A stretch of 64,000 nucleotides of DNA. Source: Petrosia ficiformis (lineage: Eukaryota; Porifera; Demospongiae; Haplosclerida; Petrosiidae). How positions within the stretch are numbered: position 1 is the first letter of the stretch; the number at the start of each line of letters is the position of its first letter. Below the pieces are notes generated by a model, which worked only from the letters and a program-made list of their open reading frames with translations, was not told where the DNA came from and searched no databases. Positions 34,701-49,000 of the stretch are shown here, piece after piece. Made by a program: the position numbers and the translations under genes. The DNA lies in the NCBI GenBank assembly GCA_947044365.1, contig OX345636.1, positions 20,748,548-20,812,547 of the forward strand. The letters are read 5' to 3'.

Positions 34701-37700
34701 TCGTTACTTCCTGTTATTTGTTCGAGATTTTGTCTAGCAGCGGCAGAACCAGCAATACCTATTCCAACGGCTGTAATTATAATGTTTTCCCTAACTGCCG
34801 CTTCACCAGCACTCTTAGCTTGTAATTGTGAATTAGCGATTCCATCTGTGAACAAGAACATAAATTTCGACACATTTCTTGCTTGTGATGAATTCAACAA
34901 TTGATTGGTAGCTTGTCGAATTGCTGGTCCTGTATTCGTATCACCACCATTTTGATACCTGATATTCATAATATTCATTTCCAATTCTCTACCATTTGTG
35001 ATAGTACCCAAACCAATTTCTAAGGCAATCGGTCCACTGAACTGTATGAGACCCACATGAGTTGCATTAGGAGAAATTACAAACTGTTGTGTTACTGTAA
35101 CAACAAATCTTATCAGAGTAGCAAAATTTGCAGCCATTATACTCCCAGATCCATCAACAACCAACATGACATCAGCAAGTAAAGGACATACTGTAAAAAA
35201 AAAAAAATTAAGCCATAGTTAGTTTTATCTTTCAGGTAGAAGGTTACATGTGTTGTAAAATGAACTGATGATACCATTAATATACATGACATGTGGTTTA
35301 GGACAAAGATGGCTCTTTTCAGCACAATTATTACAATTAGGAGCAGTTGAAGGTATACTACAAAACATACACTTGATGAGTGACTTACAAACAATTGCTG
35401 GATTTCAGACAAGAGATACACAAGTACACTAACAAATTAAACAATATGTTTGGGATACTTCTTCAGCATTTATTATTCATAGCTACCTATGAAGTTTAGT
35501 AAAACTACCTTACTAAGAATATGAACATCAGGAGTGTACTGTGTAGATTATGACTAATGATTGGAGACACACACAAATTGGATCAGTAGTAATAACATAT
35601 CACATTTGCTGCATACATATCAAAGTACACTTCTTAATATTATATGTATGATGTGTGTGTAGTATATTACATACAGAAACAAGCTTGTGTAGTGAGATTC
35701 TCTACAACATCATTCAACTGTTCTTCATTAAAGGTTTCAACTAGAAACACTCTTTGATCACTTCCTGTTATGTCCATGAGATTGAATTCAGCAATTGATC
35801 CAGGAATAATTGTTATTCCAACGGCTGTAATTGTAATGCCTCTACGACGTGCCTCGTCACCAGCATTCACAGCATCAGATGGTATAATAGGGACTCCATC
35901 TGTGAACAAGAACATAAGTTTAGATACATCTCTTGCTTCTGGTGAATCAAACAATTGATCGGTAGCTTCTCGAATTGCTTCTCCTGTATTCGTAAAAACA
36001 CCATTTTGGTACACGATATTCCCAATTGCCCTCTCAAATCCTCTCTCATCTGTGATATTACCCAAACCAATTTCTACCTTACTTCGCTCACTGAACTGTA
36101 TGAAACCCATGTGAGTTCTTTCAGGAGAAACATCAAACTGTCTTGTTACTCTAACAACAAAATTTATCAGAGTATCAAAATTTTCAGTCCCAATACTCCC
36201 AGATCCATCAACAACCAACATGACATCAGCAATTAAAGGACAACCTGCAAAAAAAAGAGAAAGTAAGCCATAATTAGTTTCATTTTTCAGGTAGAAGGTT
36301 ACATGTGTGGTAAAATGAACTGATGATACCATTAATATACATGACATGTGGTTTAGGACTCTGAGTACATGTATAAAGATGGCTCTTTTCACTATAATTA
36401 TTCTGAATAGGAGCAGTTGAAGACAAAGCATACACTTGATGAGTGAATTACAAACAATTGCTGGAATTCATACAAAAGATACACAAGTGCACTAACAAAT
36501 TAAACAATATATAACAAAGTTTGGGATACTTTTCAACCATTTGGTGATACTAAATTCCTCGAGGAAATTCTCCACCATTATATCGATTTCCATATTATAC
36601 ATACTGATGTAAATATAAATTAGATGACATCATACCTGACTACACAGTATAGACTCACAAACCTGTTTCCATTGGGTCCATTATAGTGACACAAATATGA
36701 CATGGTTCACTTCCAAAATCAATATCATTATTTTCTGAACTTAATTGTACACAGAATTCTTCATCTCTTTCTACTACTCTGTCATTTTCAATAATAATAT
36801 CCACACAAACTTGTGTTTGTCCAGGTTGTATTACCTCTGTCATCGCTGTACTATCAAAATCTTCATCAGCTGAAATGAAAAATGTAATTTCAGTCAAACA
36901 TAATTAATCAAAACAGCTATTCATTAGTTACTGTATTATGAAGTGAGAGATGTAAGTAGATGGTGTGAGGAATAAAGGTGCTAAACTCAAGAATTATAAA
37001 ATACAATTTCATATTCTTACGTGTTGCTTGGTTTGTTGCTGAAGGTTTCAATTGAGGAGTAAATGTGATTGTTAAATTTTGGCTTGTACTCTGTGTAGCT
37101 CCCCTTAAATCAACACACACACGAACTGGACTTCTGTTTTCAATTATTGTCGTATTATCACCTCTGATCTGTGGTCCTGAATGTAAAATAACAATAGTAA
37201 TAGTTTGTGGCTAAACGTGTGTGTGTGCGTGTGCATGCATTTGTGTATATGCCATACAACTGTATAATTATATATATTATTATTATGTTCATATAATTAT
37301 ATCTTACTATCATCATCAGTGATAATAACATCAGTTTCAGTAATAGTACCAGGATTTAAACCACTACCAGTAGTATCAATTGTCAATTTTATTGCTTCAT
37401 CAAATTCATATTCAGTGTCATCAGGGAATGTGATATTAAAACATGACATCTGATTAAGAGGTACAAATGTTACGACAGTCAGCACACCAGAATAATCATC
37501 ATCTAAGTGATATAATGATAGTAAAAAAATGTATTTTCAATCATTTATATAGGAGGATTAACGATTATTCATGCAATAATGAAACTCACTTTCTGCATCA
37601 TCATATCCTGTAACAGAATTACTGATTGACAATGTAACAGAGGTTTCCATATCAAGCTGAGTGCTTAGCATAAGACACACTTCAACTACCCCTCCTTCTT

Positions 37701-39969
37701 CACCAGAGTAAGTTTGCTGAGTGAAACTGACACTTGGACCTAATTAATTATACAAAATTAAGAGAAATTTGAAGCAACAAGTAAACAAGTTTAGTATTGA
37801 AGTAACTTTAACAATGTACTAGTGTATTTATGAGCTATCTGCTATCTGTTTGTAGTTTGTTGTATTATTGTATTAGTGTCAAATAAGATACTGAACACAA
37901 TTAACTTACTCTCATCATCAATAATAGTAACCATTGGATTGGTAGATGGTGGTGTAACATCAGGTGGAACAGTGAATGATATCTCAAATGATTCGTCTAC
38001 TTCATCTATCGTATCATCTATGATAGTGAATGTTGCACAAGCCATGTTTTCATTGGCAAGGAACGTCACCTGTATCTGGTCTGCTGTGAAATCTTCTGGG
38101 GCTGTGTGGAACACAATTAACTTATAATTATGAGGACGTTTTAGAAATGCATGTTATATTTAATATACATGTAGGTCTCATTAAGTATCTATGTTACATC
38201 TACAGGTTAGTATAGTGTGTTTTTATACAAACAATTTGTAGGTTAAAATGTATCTAATCATTATATTCTTTAATATGCAATTTGGTCTGCATATATACAA
38301 GACACAAAAACAGTCATGGATTACTATTTGTAGAATACTTCAATTAAATGAACCTCATTTGTGGGAGTACAAATCTGTGACTTCTTGTCTTTTAGGAACT
38401 TACTACCTGACAGCCATACCAAATGCTGTTTTCTTTTATATACAATGGGCTTAATATGCACTACAATAGGTTTAACATGCACTCAAAGCTACCAACAGAG
38501 GATAATTGGCACTATATCAGATCTGAATTGAATATTCTTTCTGTTTGTCTATAATGAATTTATAACAAATTGCATCAGCTGAACATGAGCAATTGAATTG
38601 TAAATTGAGAAGAGATATTGTGTATAGGAATGCAATGAAGAGAGACTGGAACAGATAAGGTCAGATATGTGTCTGTATAGTCATCAAACAATTACTAATT
38701 GCTATAGGTGCCTTTCATGTCTATAGAATATGTTATAATGTGGTTACATAACAGTTTATGCAGGACTCAGGCAATTGTTAAAGTTATAGTGTTCTTTGAT
38801 GTACCATACCTGTAGGTACTTTCACACCAATATAGCAGCCCTCAGCCTTGGACTACTATCTTGGGCTTCACATCTCATATCGTTGATAGAAAAAATATAT
38901 GTATATATTATACATACAGCAATGCATTGTTAAATGCACTCTATATTGGGCACTACATCTTCAGCTGCATTGAAAATCTGTCTGATGTACATAAACTATC
39001 TCCTTCGTACTTACAAGACATTTTCCAATATTCTGTTAGTGTTACCAACCATATTGGAAGAAATAAAAATCACTCATTTATTCCAAGTATTATATAGAAT
39101 AGAAGAAAAGCTTCTACTATGTGGGTACGGTATTATGAAATAGATTAAAAAATAGTTTGTATGAAGTCTCTGACTTGCCTAAATTCAGTACCATGACTAT
39201 TGTGGACAGTGTTTTTACAAGTGGCAGCAGTCAGCAGTCAATGCCAACACTTTAGTGTTTTTCTCAGTTACTAAAGTTCAACAGATCCAGCCTTACAACA
39301 AACTTTGTTTCTGTTCATTGTATGACATTTATAACTTTCTAATTGACCAAGGAGATTGCACCATTTTAATGATGCATAATCTATTAACTGGTATAACTAT
39401 ATAGTTGAGAATACTTTATTTTATTTCTTTATTACTATCCCGGGAACATTATATTGTGAGGTTTGATAACACATTTAGAAACCTGAAGCCCCCTTACAAG
39501 GCATTATGAAAGCACTTTCCTTTCCTGAGGAATATAACACGTTATTATCAATCAGATCACAAGCTGGTCCAAGCCTTCATGCATTAGCTCCTAGGTATAT
39601 TTTCATTGTTCAATTATTTCACAAATGTGTTCTTTGCTAACGAGGGCGCTGCATCTACTCTCCGCCAATTTCAGTATAATCAAGGAGAGATAACGACTTT
39701 CAGTAAATACAGAATCTAGAAGGCCACAAAAAATAACTCTCTATTGCAGACACTGTTATTGTTGCTTAGCAAGGTGCTGCATTACAACTGTGATATCAAT
39801 TGATCTGATTGGTTGAATTTACTGCAACATGCAAAGGAAACGTAGACTTGTTATATCCCTCATGGGCAGTATAAAGTATAAACAGATATATAATATAACA
39901 TATTATAGTTATATATATATATATATTTATATTTAATTATATATACTAATACTATATTATAGTACACAT

Positions 39970-40008
<39 letters not shown>

Positions 40009-43000
40009 TATAATATCTCATTATAGTTATGTTGTAAATAATTCTATTTTCACTAATCTTACATAATGCATCAGGTGGTGTTTTCTCTCGTGCTATAAAT
40101 GTCACTATGAAATCTTCAGCAGTCACAAGATCTTTCATCAAACATACAGTCACATTTCCAGCATTCTCATTAACAACATAATTAATAGTTCCAGTCATTG
40201 GGTTTATCATTGGAGTAATTGTCACTTCTAAAATGACAAACAAAATGTGATGAGTTATTATGTGTAGAAATAACATTATTATAACAATACGTAATAGTTA
40301 TAACACACTTTACTGTGATTACGTGTTTAAATGTAGCATGAGGGCGGTTCAATAAAGGTTGAGTTTACATAACGTACGAGCCGAAGGCGAGTGCGTTTTG
40401 TAAACTAGGCCTTTATTGACCACCAAAGTGCTACATTGAAACTGTCAAGTGTGTTATAAGTGATTTATTAATGATCTGGTGAACTTCCACTGTTGCTTCG
40501 TTAGTAGAGGTGAGCAAAGTGTGGCAATAACTAACTTATTGCACGTAAAAGTGTGCAATAAGTGATTTAATGTTCAATCATGTGATGTATTATCAGCATT
40601 TTGATTGGCCACAGGTCACACGATCAGGAATAATTTTTATGAATATTTACTTATTTATACTTTGTACTAGTTATTTCTACATTGAAAAAAACAGAAGCTG
40701 CAAAAAAAATAAACAGCTTGCCATTAGAACAAAGATGGTTACAAGAACCTGAATATGAAAGTCATCTTTTCTACTTGCCTATAGAAAGCTGAAAACAACC
40801 CGAGACAGTGGCACACCAAACATAATACAATAGCTGTCTATTCAATATCTATTACATGTTTTGTGGACATGTAATTAATGTTTAGGCAGTGATGACCATA
40901 CTAGCTAAGAAGGGACACCCATATCTACAGTCTTGCTTCATAATGATTCATTGTTCAACCTCAACATACCATCATCATCTAAGATAGTAACAGTAGATAT
41001 TCGTGTCTGTCCAGGTACTGCAAATCTACTATCTGAAGTAATTCGAAACTCTGCTTCAAATGATTCTGTGGACTCTCTTGCTATGAGGTCATCTGTGATA
41101 TTGAACTCCACGCATATTCTGTTTTGTCCAGATGGAAACGTAATGTTTATAGTATCTGCATCAAAGTCACCGGGTGCTATATATACAATGAAATGTTTAT
41201 GTAATACAATGTACAATATACATTGTAGATGGAGAGATTATAAATAGTTAATATATAATGGATATATAATTATGGAAATGTGGATACATAAAGGTAATAA
41301 ATCATGTGATCAACAAGCATGAAAACTCACAGATAGCATCTGAAGGATTCTGTTCTCTTGCAGTCACTTGTAATTCTATGTCAAGAACAGTTGGCCTGTC
41401 TTTCTCCAGACAAACAAAAACTGTGCCATTGTCTTCATTAACCCTAACATCTGCTTGAGTGAATGATATCTCCACAGCTGTGGATAAAATAGAATATATG
41501 ATATTTTATTGTTAGGCTCCAATAATTGTAATATTTTAACAACTGTGAAATTTAAATATTAAGTCATCTACAACTTAACTATGCACATAAAACAGCTGTA
41601 CAAAAAATGTCAAAATATTATTCATATCTACCTATGAAGTTTAGTATTACTACCTTACTAAGAATATGAACATCAGGAGTGTACTGTGTAGATTATGACT
41701 AATGATTATGATTAATTACAATGGAGACATACACAAATTGGATCAGTAGCAATAACATATCACATTTGCTGCATACATATCAAAGTACACTGCTTAATAT
41801 TATATGTATGATGTGTGTGTAGTATATTACATACTGGGACAAGCTTGTGTAGTGAGATCATCTATAATATCATTCAACAGTTCGTCACTAAAGGTTTCAA
41901 CTAGCAATACTCTATCGCTACTTCCTGTTATCATGTTGAGAGCGTCTTGAACAGTAATTGCTATTCCAACAGCTGTAATTGTAATGTTTTCATTACGTGC
42001 CTCTTCACCAGCTCTAATAGCATTATTTCTTAGAGTAGGTTGTCCATCTGTGAACAAGAACATAAGTTTCGACACATTTCTTGCTTGTGGTGAATTCAAC
42101 AATTGACTGGTAGCTAGTCGAATTGCTTCTCCTGTAAACGTATCACCACCGTTTTGGTACGTGATATTCATAATTCTCGTCTCCAATGCTCCCTCATCTG
42201 TGATATCACCCAAACTAATTTCTACCTTACTTCGATCACTGAACTGTACGAGACCCATGCGAGTTGCTTCAGGAGAAATATCAAATTGTCTTGTTACTCT
42301 AACAACAAATCTTATCAGAGTATCAAAATTATCAGGCATTATACTCTGAGATCCATCAACAACCAACATGACATCAGCAATTAAAGGACATACTGTAAAA
42401 GAAAAGAAATTCAGCCATAATTAGTTTCATCTTTCAGGTAGAAGGTTACATGTGTTGTAAAATGAACTGATGATACCATTAATATACATGACAAGTGGTT
42501 TAGGACTCTGAGTATAAAGATGGCTCTTTCAGCATAATTATTACAATTAGGAGCAGTTGAAGGTATACTACAAAACATACACTTGATGAGCGAATTACAA
42601 ACAATCACTGGGATTCATACAAGAGATACACAAGTGCACTAACAAATTAAACAATATATAACAAAGTTTGGGATACTTTTCAACCATTTGCTGGTACTGA
42701 ATTCCTCAAGGACATTTTCCACCACTCTATCAATTTCCATATTATACTGATGTAAATTACATGACATCATACATGACTACACAGTACAGACTCACAAACC
42801 TGTTGTTGGGTCCATTATAGTGACACAAATATGACATGGTTCATTTCCAAAATCAATATCATTATTTTCTGAACTTAATTGTACACAGAATTCTTCATCT
42901 CCTTCTACTTCTCTGTCATTTACAATAATAATATCCACACAAACTTGTGTTTGTCCAGGTTGTATTACCTCTGTCATCACTGTACTATCAAAATCATCAT

Positions 43001-46000
43001 CAGCTGAAATGAAAAATGCAATTTCAGTCAAACATAATTAATCAAAACAGCTATTCATTAGTTACTGTATTATGAAGTGAGAGATGTAATTAGATGGTGT
43101 GAGGAATAAAGGAGCTAAACTCAAGAATTATAAAATACAATTTCATATTCTTACATGTTGCTTGGTTTGTTGCTGAAAGTTTCAATTGAGGAGTAAATGT
43201 GATTGTTAAATTTTGGCTTGTACTCTGTGTAGCTCCCCTTAAATCAACACACACACGAACTGGACTTCTGTTTTCAAATATTGTCGTGTTATCACCTCTG
43301 ATTTGTGGTTCTGAATGTAAAAGTAACAGTAGTAATAGTTTGTGGCTGAATGCGTGTGTGTGTATTTGTGTGTGTGCATGCATTCATGTATATGCCATAC
43401 AACTGTATAATTATGAATATTATTATTATGTTCATATAATTATATCTTACTATCATCATCAGTGATAATAACATTAGCTTCAGTAATAGTACCAGGATTT
43501 AAACCACTACCAGTAGTATTAATTGTTAATTTTATTGCTTCAACAAGTTCATATTCTGTGTCATCAGGGAATGTGATATTAAAACATGACATCTGATTAG
43601 GAGGTACAAATGTTACGACAGTCAGCACACCAGAATAATCATCATCTAAGATATATAATGATAGTAAAAAATGTATTTTCAATCATTGATATAGGTTATT
43701 CATGCAATAATGAAACTCACTTTCTGCATCATCATATCCTGTAACAGAATTACTGATTGACAATGTAACAGAGGTTTCCATATCAAGCTGATTGTTTAGC
43801 ACAAGACACACTTCAGCTACCCCTCCTTCTTCACCAGAGTAAGTTTGCTGAGTGAAACTCACACTTGAACCTAATTAATTAAACAAAATATAGTGAAATG
43901 TGAAGGAACAAGTAACAAATGTTAGTATTGAAGTAACTGCTATACAATGTACTAGTGTCTAAAGTTATGAGCTATCTGCTATCTGTTAGTAGTTTGTTGT
44001 ATTATTATATTAGTGTCAAATAAGATACTGAACACAATTAACTTACTCTCATCATCAATAACAGTAACCATTGGATTGGTAGATGGTGGTATAACATCAG
44101 ATGGAACAGTGAATGATATCTCAAATGATTCGTCTTCTTCATCTATCATATCATCTATGATAGTGAATGTTGCACAAGCCATGCTAGCATTGGCAAGGAA
44201 CGTCACCTGTATCTGGTCTGCTGTGAAATCTTCTGGGGCTGTGTGGAACACAATTAACTTATAATTATGAGGACGTTTTAGAAATGCATGTTATATTTAA
44301 TATACATGTAGGTCTCATTAAGTATCTACGTTACATCTACAGGTTAGTATAGTGTGTTTTTATACAAACAATTTGTAGGTTAAAATGCATCTAATCATTA
44401 TATTCTTTAATATTCAATTTTGAGTTTTGCAATGGTCTGCATATATACAAGACACAAAAACAGTCATGGATTACTATTTGTAGAATACTTCAATTAAATG
44501 AACCTCGTTTGTGGGAGTACAAATCTGTGACTTCTTGTCTTTTAGGAACTTACTACCTGACAGCCATACCAAATGCTGTTTTCTTTTATATACAATGGGC
44601 TTAATATGCACTACAATAAGCTTAATATGCACTCTAAAGCTACCAACAGAGGATAATTTGCACTATATCAGATCTGAATTGAATATTCTTTCTGTTTGTC
44701 TATAATGAATTTATAAGAAATTGCATCAGCTGAACATGAGCAATTGAATTGTAAATTGAGAAGAGATATTGTGTATATGAATGCAATGAAGAGAGACTGG
44801 AACAGATAAGGCCAGATATGTGTCTGTATAGTGATCAAACAATTACTAATTGCTATAGGTGCCTTTCATGTCTATAGAATATGTTATAATGTGGGTTACA
44901 TAACAGTTTATGCAGGACTCAGGCAATTGTTAAAGTTATAGTGTTCTTTGATGTACCATACCTGTAGGTACTTTCACACCAATATAGCAGCCCTCAGCCT
45001 TGGACTACTATCTTGGGGTTCACATCTCATATCATTGATAGGAAAAAATATAAAAATATATATATAGTTGGTGGAATGAGAATAGATTCCCATCTCTTGC
45101 TAAGTTAGCTATACGATATCTATCAGCTTCTCCAACCTCTGTCCCATCAGAGAGACTTCAGCTGGTGATGTATATTCAGACAAGAGGAACTGATTAACCC
45201 CTGAAAGAGCAAAAGTCCTCCTCTTTATCAAGAGTAACTAGTCTTATTGGTGGTAGCTATGACTATTAATAATAATTGGTGCAGTATTGTTTTCATATTT
45301 CTTATTATAATTTTATAATTATAAAAGCCGAAATTAATACAACAATGAAAGTTAATAATAATACATCGAACTATTGGATCGACTATCGGTATCAGCCGAT
45401 TATTTCTCTTTAAAAATCAGAATATCGGCAAAATTCAATTCACCAACATATTACTCTAAATCAATTAAAGCACACACTTACCCTCATGCACTATGGAACT
45501 TACATCACTTGAAGTGTGGTCTCAACATGCATGCAGCACTTGCTATCATCTAAGGTACTTAATCTAATATACCATGCATATGTTTTACCTATATGTGACT
45601 ATTGTGACACTGTGTGGTCACCAAGAACAGTAAAGAGAGAGAGGCAGCTTGAAACATACCGTACTAAAGCTACTAGTTTATTGACTACATCTACAAGTGA
45701 GCAAGCAGGTCTAAGTGTTAACCACTCGTTAAAAGATTGTCGTGAGTATCACACTGCAGTCCAAATTTATAATGTTTTAAATAAACTATCTCCTTCGTAC
45801 TTACAAGACATTTTCAAATATTCTGTTAGTGTTACCAACCATATTGGAAGAAATAAAAATCACTTATTTATTCCATGTATTATATAGAACAGAAAAAAAG
45901 CTTCTACTATGTGGGTACGGTATTATGAAATAGATTAAAAAATAGTTTGTATGAAGTCTCTGACTTGCCTAAATTCAGTACTGTTAATTTTACAGCTTTT

Positions 46001-49000
46001 TATTACAAAAGTACAGTTATATGTTGTGTCTATTATTTCTTTTTGAACTTATTGTGTATTTCTTGTAGAGGTCAACACTGATGAGCAGTCTCATGACTAA
46101 TATGGTCATCCCTCTTAAAAATTCTCCGCTGTTTAAGTAGTGGTCCAGTGTTTTACAAGTAGGCAGCAGTCAGCAATCAATGTCAATACTTTAGTGATTT
46201 TCTGTTCATTGTATGAAATTTATAACCTTCTAATTGACCAAGGAGATTGCACCATTTTAATGATGCATAATCTATTAACTGGTATAACTATATAGTCGAG
46301 AATTTTATTTCTTTATTACTATCCTGGGAACATTATATTGTGAGGTTTGATAACACATTTAGAAATATGCAATCCATTGCATCATGTGGGAAAGGAAAGT
46401 GCTTGAGTGAAGCCAAGGAAGTGCCAAGGGCAGAGCCTAAAGCCCTTACAAGGCATTATGAAAGCACTTTCGTTTCCTGAGGAATATATCACAAGCTGGT
46501 CAAAGCCTTCATGCATTAGCTCCTAGGTATATTTTCATTGTTCAATTATTTCACAAATGTGTTCTTTGCTAACGAGGGCACTGCATCTACTCTCCGCCAA
46601 TTTCAGTATAATCAATCAAGGAGAAATAACGACTTTCAGTAAATACAGAATCTAGAAGGCCACAAAAAATAACTCTCCATTGCAGACACTGTTATTGTTG
46701 CTTAGCAAGGTGCTGCATTACAACTGTGATGTCAATTGATCTGATTGGTTGAATTTACTGCTACATGCAAAGGAAACCTAGACCTGTTATATCCCTCATT
46801 TCTGTGGTAGATTGGTCAGAATAGGGTATGGGCAGTATAAAGTATAAATAGATATATAATATAACATATTACAGTTATATATATTTATATTTAATTATAT
46901 ATACTAATACTATATTATAGTACACATAAAATTATATATAATAATTATATTAAAAATGATATAGAAACGAATAATTATATATATATATATAATATATATA
47001 TATGCCGATACGGCGAAACATCAAAGTAAACCACAGGTTTATAAATCAAATATAGCACCCTGTGGTCAGATATAAAACCTGCCGTCGAAACAGACTACAA
47101 GAAAACAACGCTTACCTTCTCCAAAGTGCTGACAAAAAGGTAGGAGAAGCATCAGACTTTTGTCTTTCGTGAAATATATTAATTATAACATGCCTACTCG
47201 TGCTATATCAAAATTATAATCACCTTGCCCTCAGGCCTACGGCTTCGTGCTCAGTGATTATAAATCTGATATAGCACTCGTAAGGTGTTATAACCTATAC
47301 ATATATAATTATATATATATATATATATAATATCTCATTATAGTTATGTTGTATATAATATTTTATAATTCTATTTTCCCTAATCTTACATAATGCATCA
47401 GATGGTGTTTTCTCTCGTGCTATAAATGTCACTATGAAATCTTCAGCAGTCACAAGATCTTTCATCAAACATACAGTCACATCTCCAGCATTCTCATTAA
47501 CAACATAATTAATAGTTCCAGTGTCTGGGTTTATCATTGGAGTAGTTGTCACTTCTAAAATGACAAACAAAATGTGATGAGTTATTATGTGTAGAAATAA
47601 CATTATTATAACAATACGTAATAGTTATAACACACTTTACTGTGATTACGTGTTTAAATGTAGCATGAGGGCGGTTCAATAAAGGTTGAGTTTACATAAT
47701 GTACAAGCTGAAGGCGAGTGCGTTTTGTAAACTATGCCTTTATTGACCACCAATGTTCTACATTGAAACACACAATGCACTGTCAAGTGTGTTATAAGTG
47801 ATTTATTAATGATCTGGTGAACTTCCGCTGTTGCTTCATTAGTAGAGGTGAGCAAAGTGCGCAAAGTGTTCAATCATGTGATGTATTATCAGCATTCTGA
47901 TTGGCCACAGGTCACATGATCAGTAATAATGTTTATGAATATTTACTTATTTATACTTTGCATTAGTTATTTCTACATTAAAATAAACAGAAGCTGCAAA
48001 AACATAAACAGCTTGCCATTAGAACAAAGATGGTTACAAGAACCTGAATATAGAAAGCTGAAAACAACCCGAGACAGTAGGACACCAAACATAATACAAT
48101 AGCTGTCTATTCAATATCTATTACATGTTTTGTGGACATGTAATTAATGTTTAGGCAGTGATGACCATACTAGCTAAGAAGGGACACCCATAGTTACAGT
48201 CTTGCTTCATAATGATTCATTGTTCAACCTCAACATACCATCATCATCTAAGATAGTAACAGTAGACATTCGTGTCTGTCCAGGTACTGCAAATCTACTA
48301 TCTGATGTAATTCGAAACTCTGCTTCAAATGATTCTGTGGACTCTCTTGCTATGAGGTCATCTGTGATATTGAACTCCACACATATTCTGTTTTGTCCAG
48401 ATGAAAACGTAATGTTTATAGTATCTGCATCAAAGTCACCGGGTGCTATATATACAATGAAATGTTTATGTAATACAATGTACAATATACATTGTAGATG
48501 GAGAGATTATAAATAGTTAATATATAATGGATATATAATTATGGAAATGTGGATACATAAAGGTAATAAATCATGTGATCAACAAGCATGAAAACTCACA
48601 GATAGCATCTGAAGGATTCTGTTCTCTTGCAGTCACTTGTAATTCTATGTCAAGAACAGTTGGCCTGTCTTTCTCCAGACAAACAAAAACTGTGCCATTG
48701 TCTTCATTAACCCTAACATCTGCTTGAGTGAATGATATCTCCACAGCTGTGGATAAAATAGAATATATGATATTTTATTGTTAGGCTCCAATAATTGTAA
48801 TATTTTAACAACTGTGAAATTTAAATATTAAGTCATCTACAACTTAACTATGCACATAAAACAGCTGTACAAAAAATGTCAAAATATTATTCATATCTAC
48901 CTATGAAGTTTAGTATTACTACCTTACTAAGAATATGAACATCAGGAGTGTACTGTGTAGATTATGACTAATGATTATGATTAATTACAATGGAGACATA

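Noticed and set aside
35955..36236. Plus-strand open frames over the vWA exons
   Set aside because: They recur in every vWA copy only because the sense exon is conserved.
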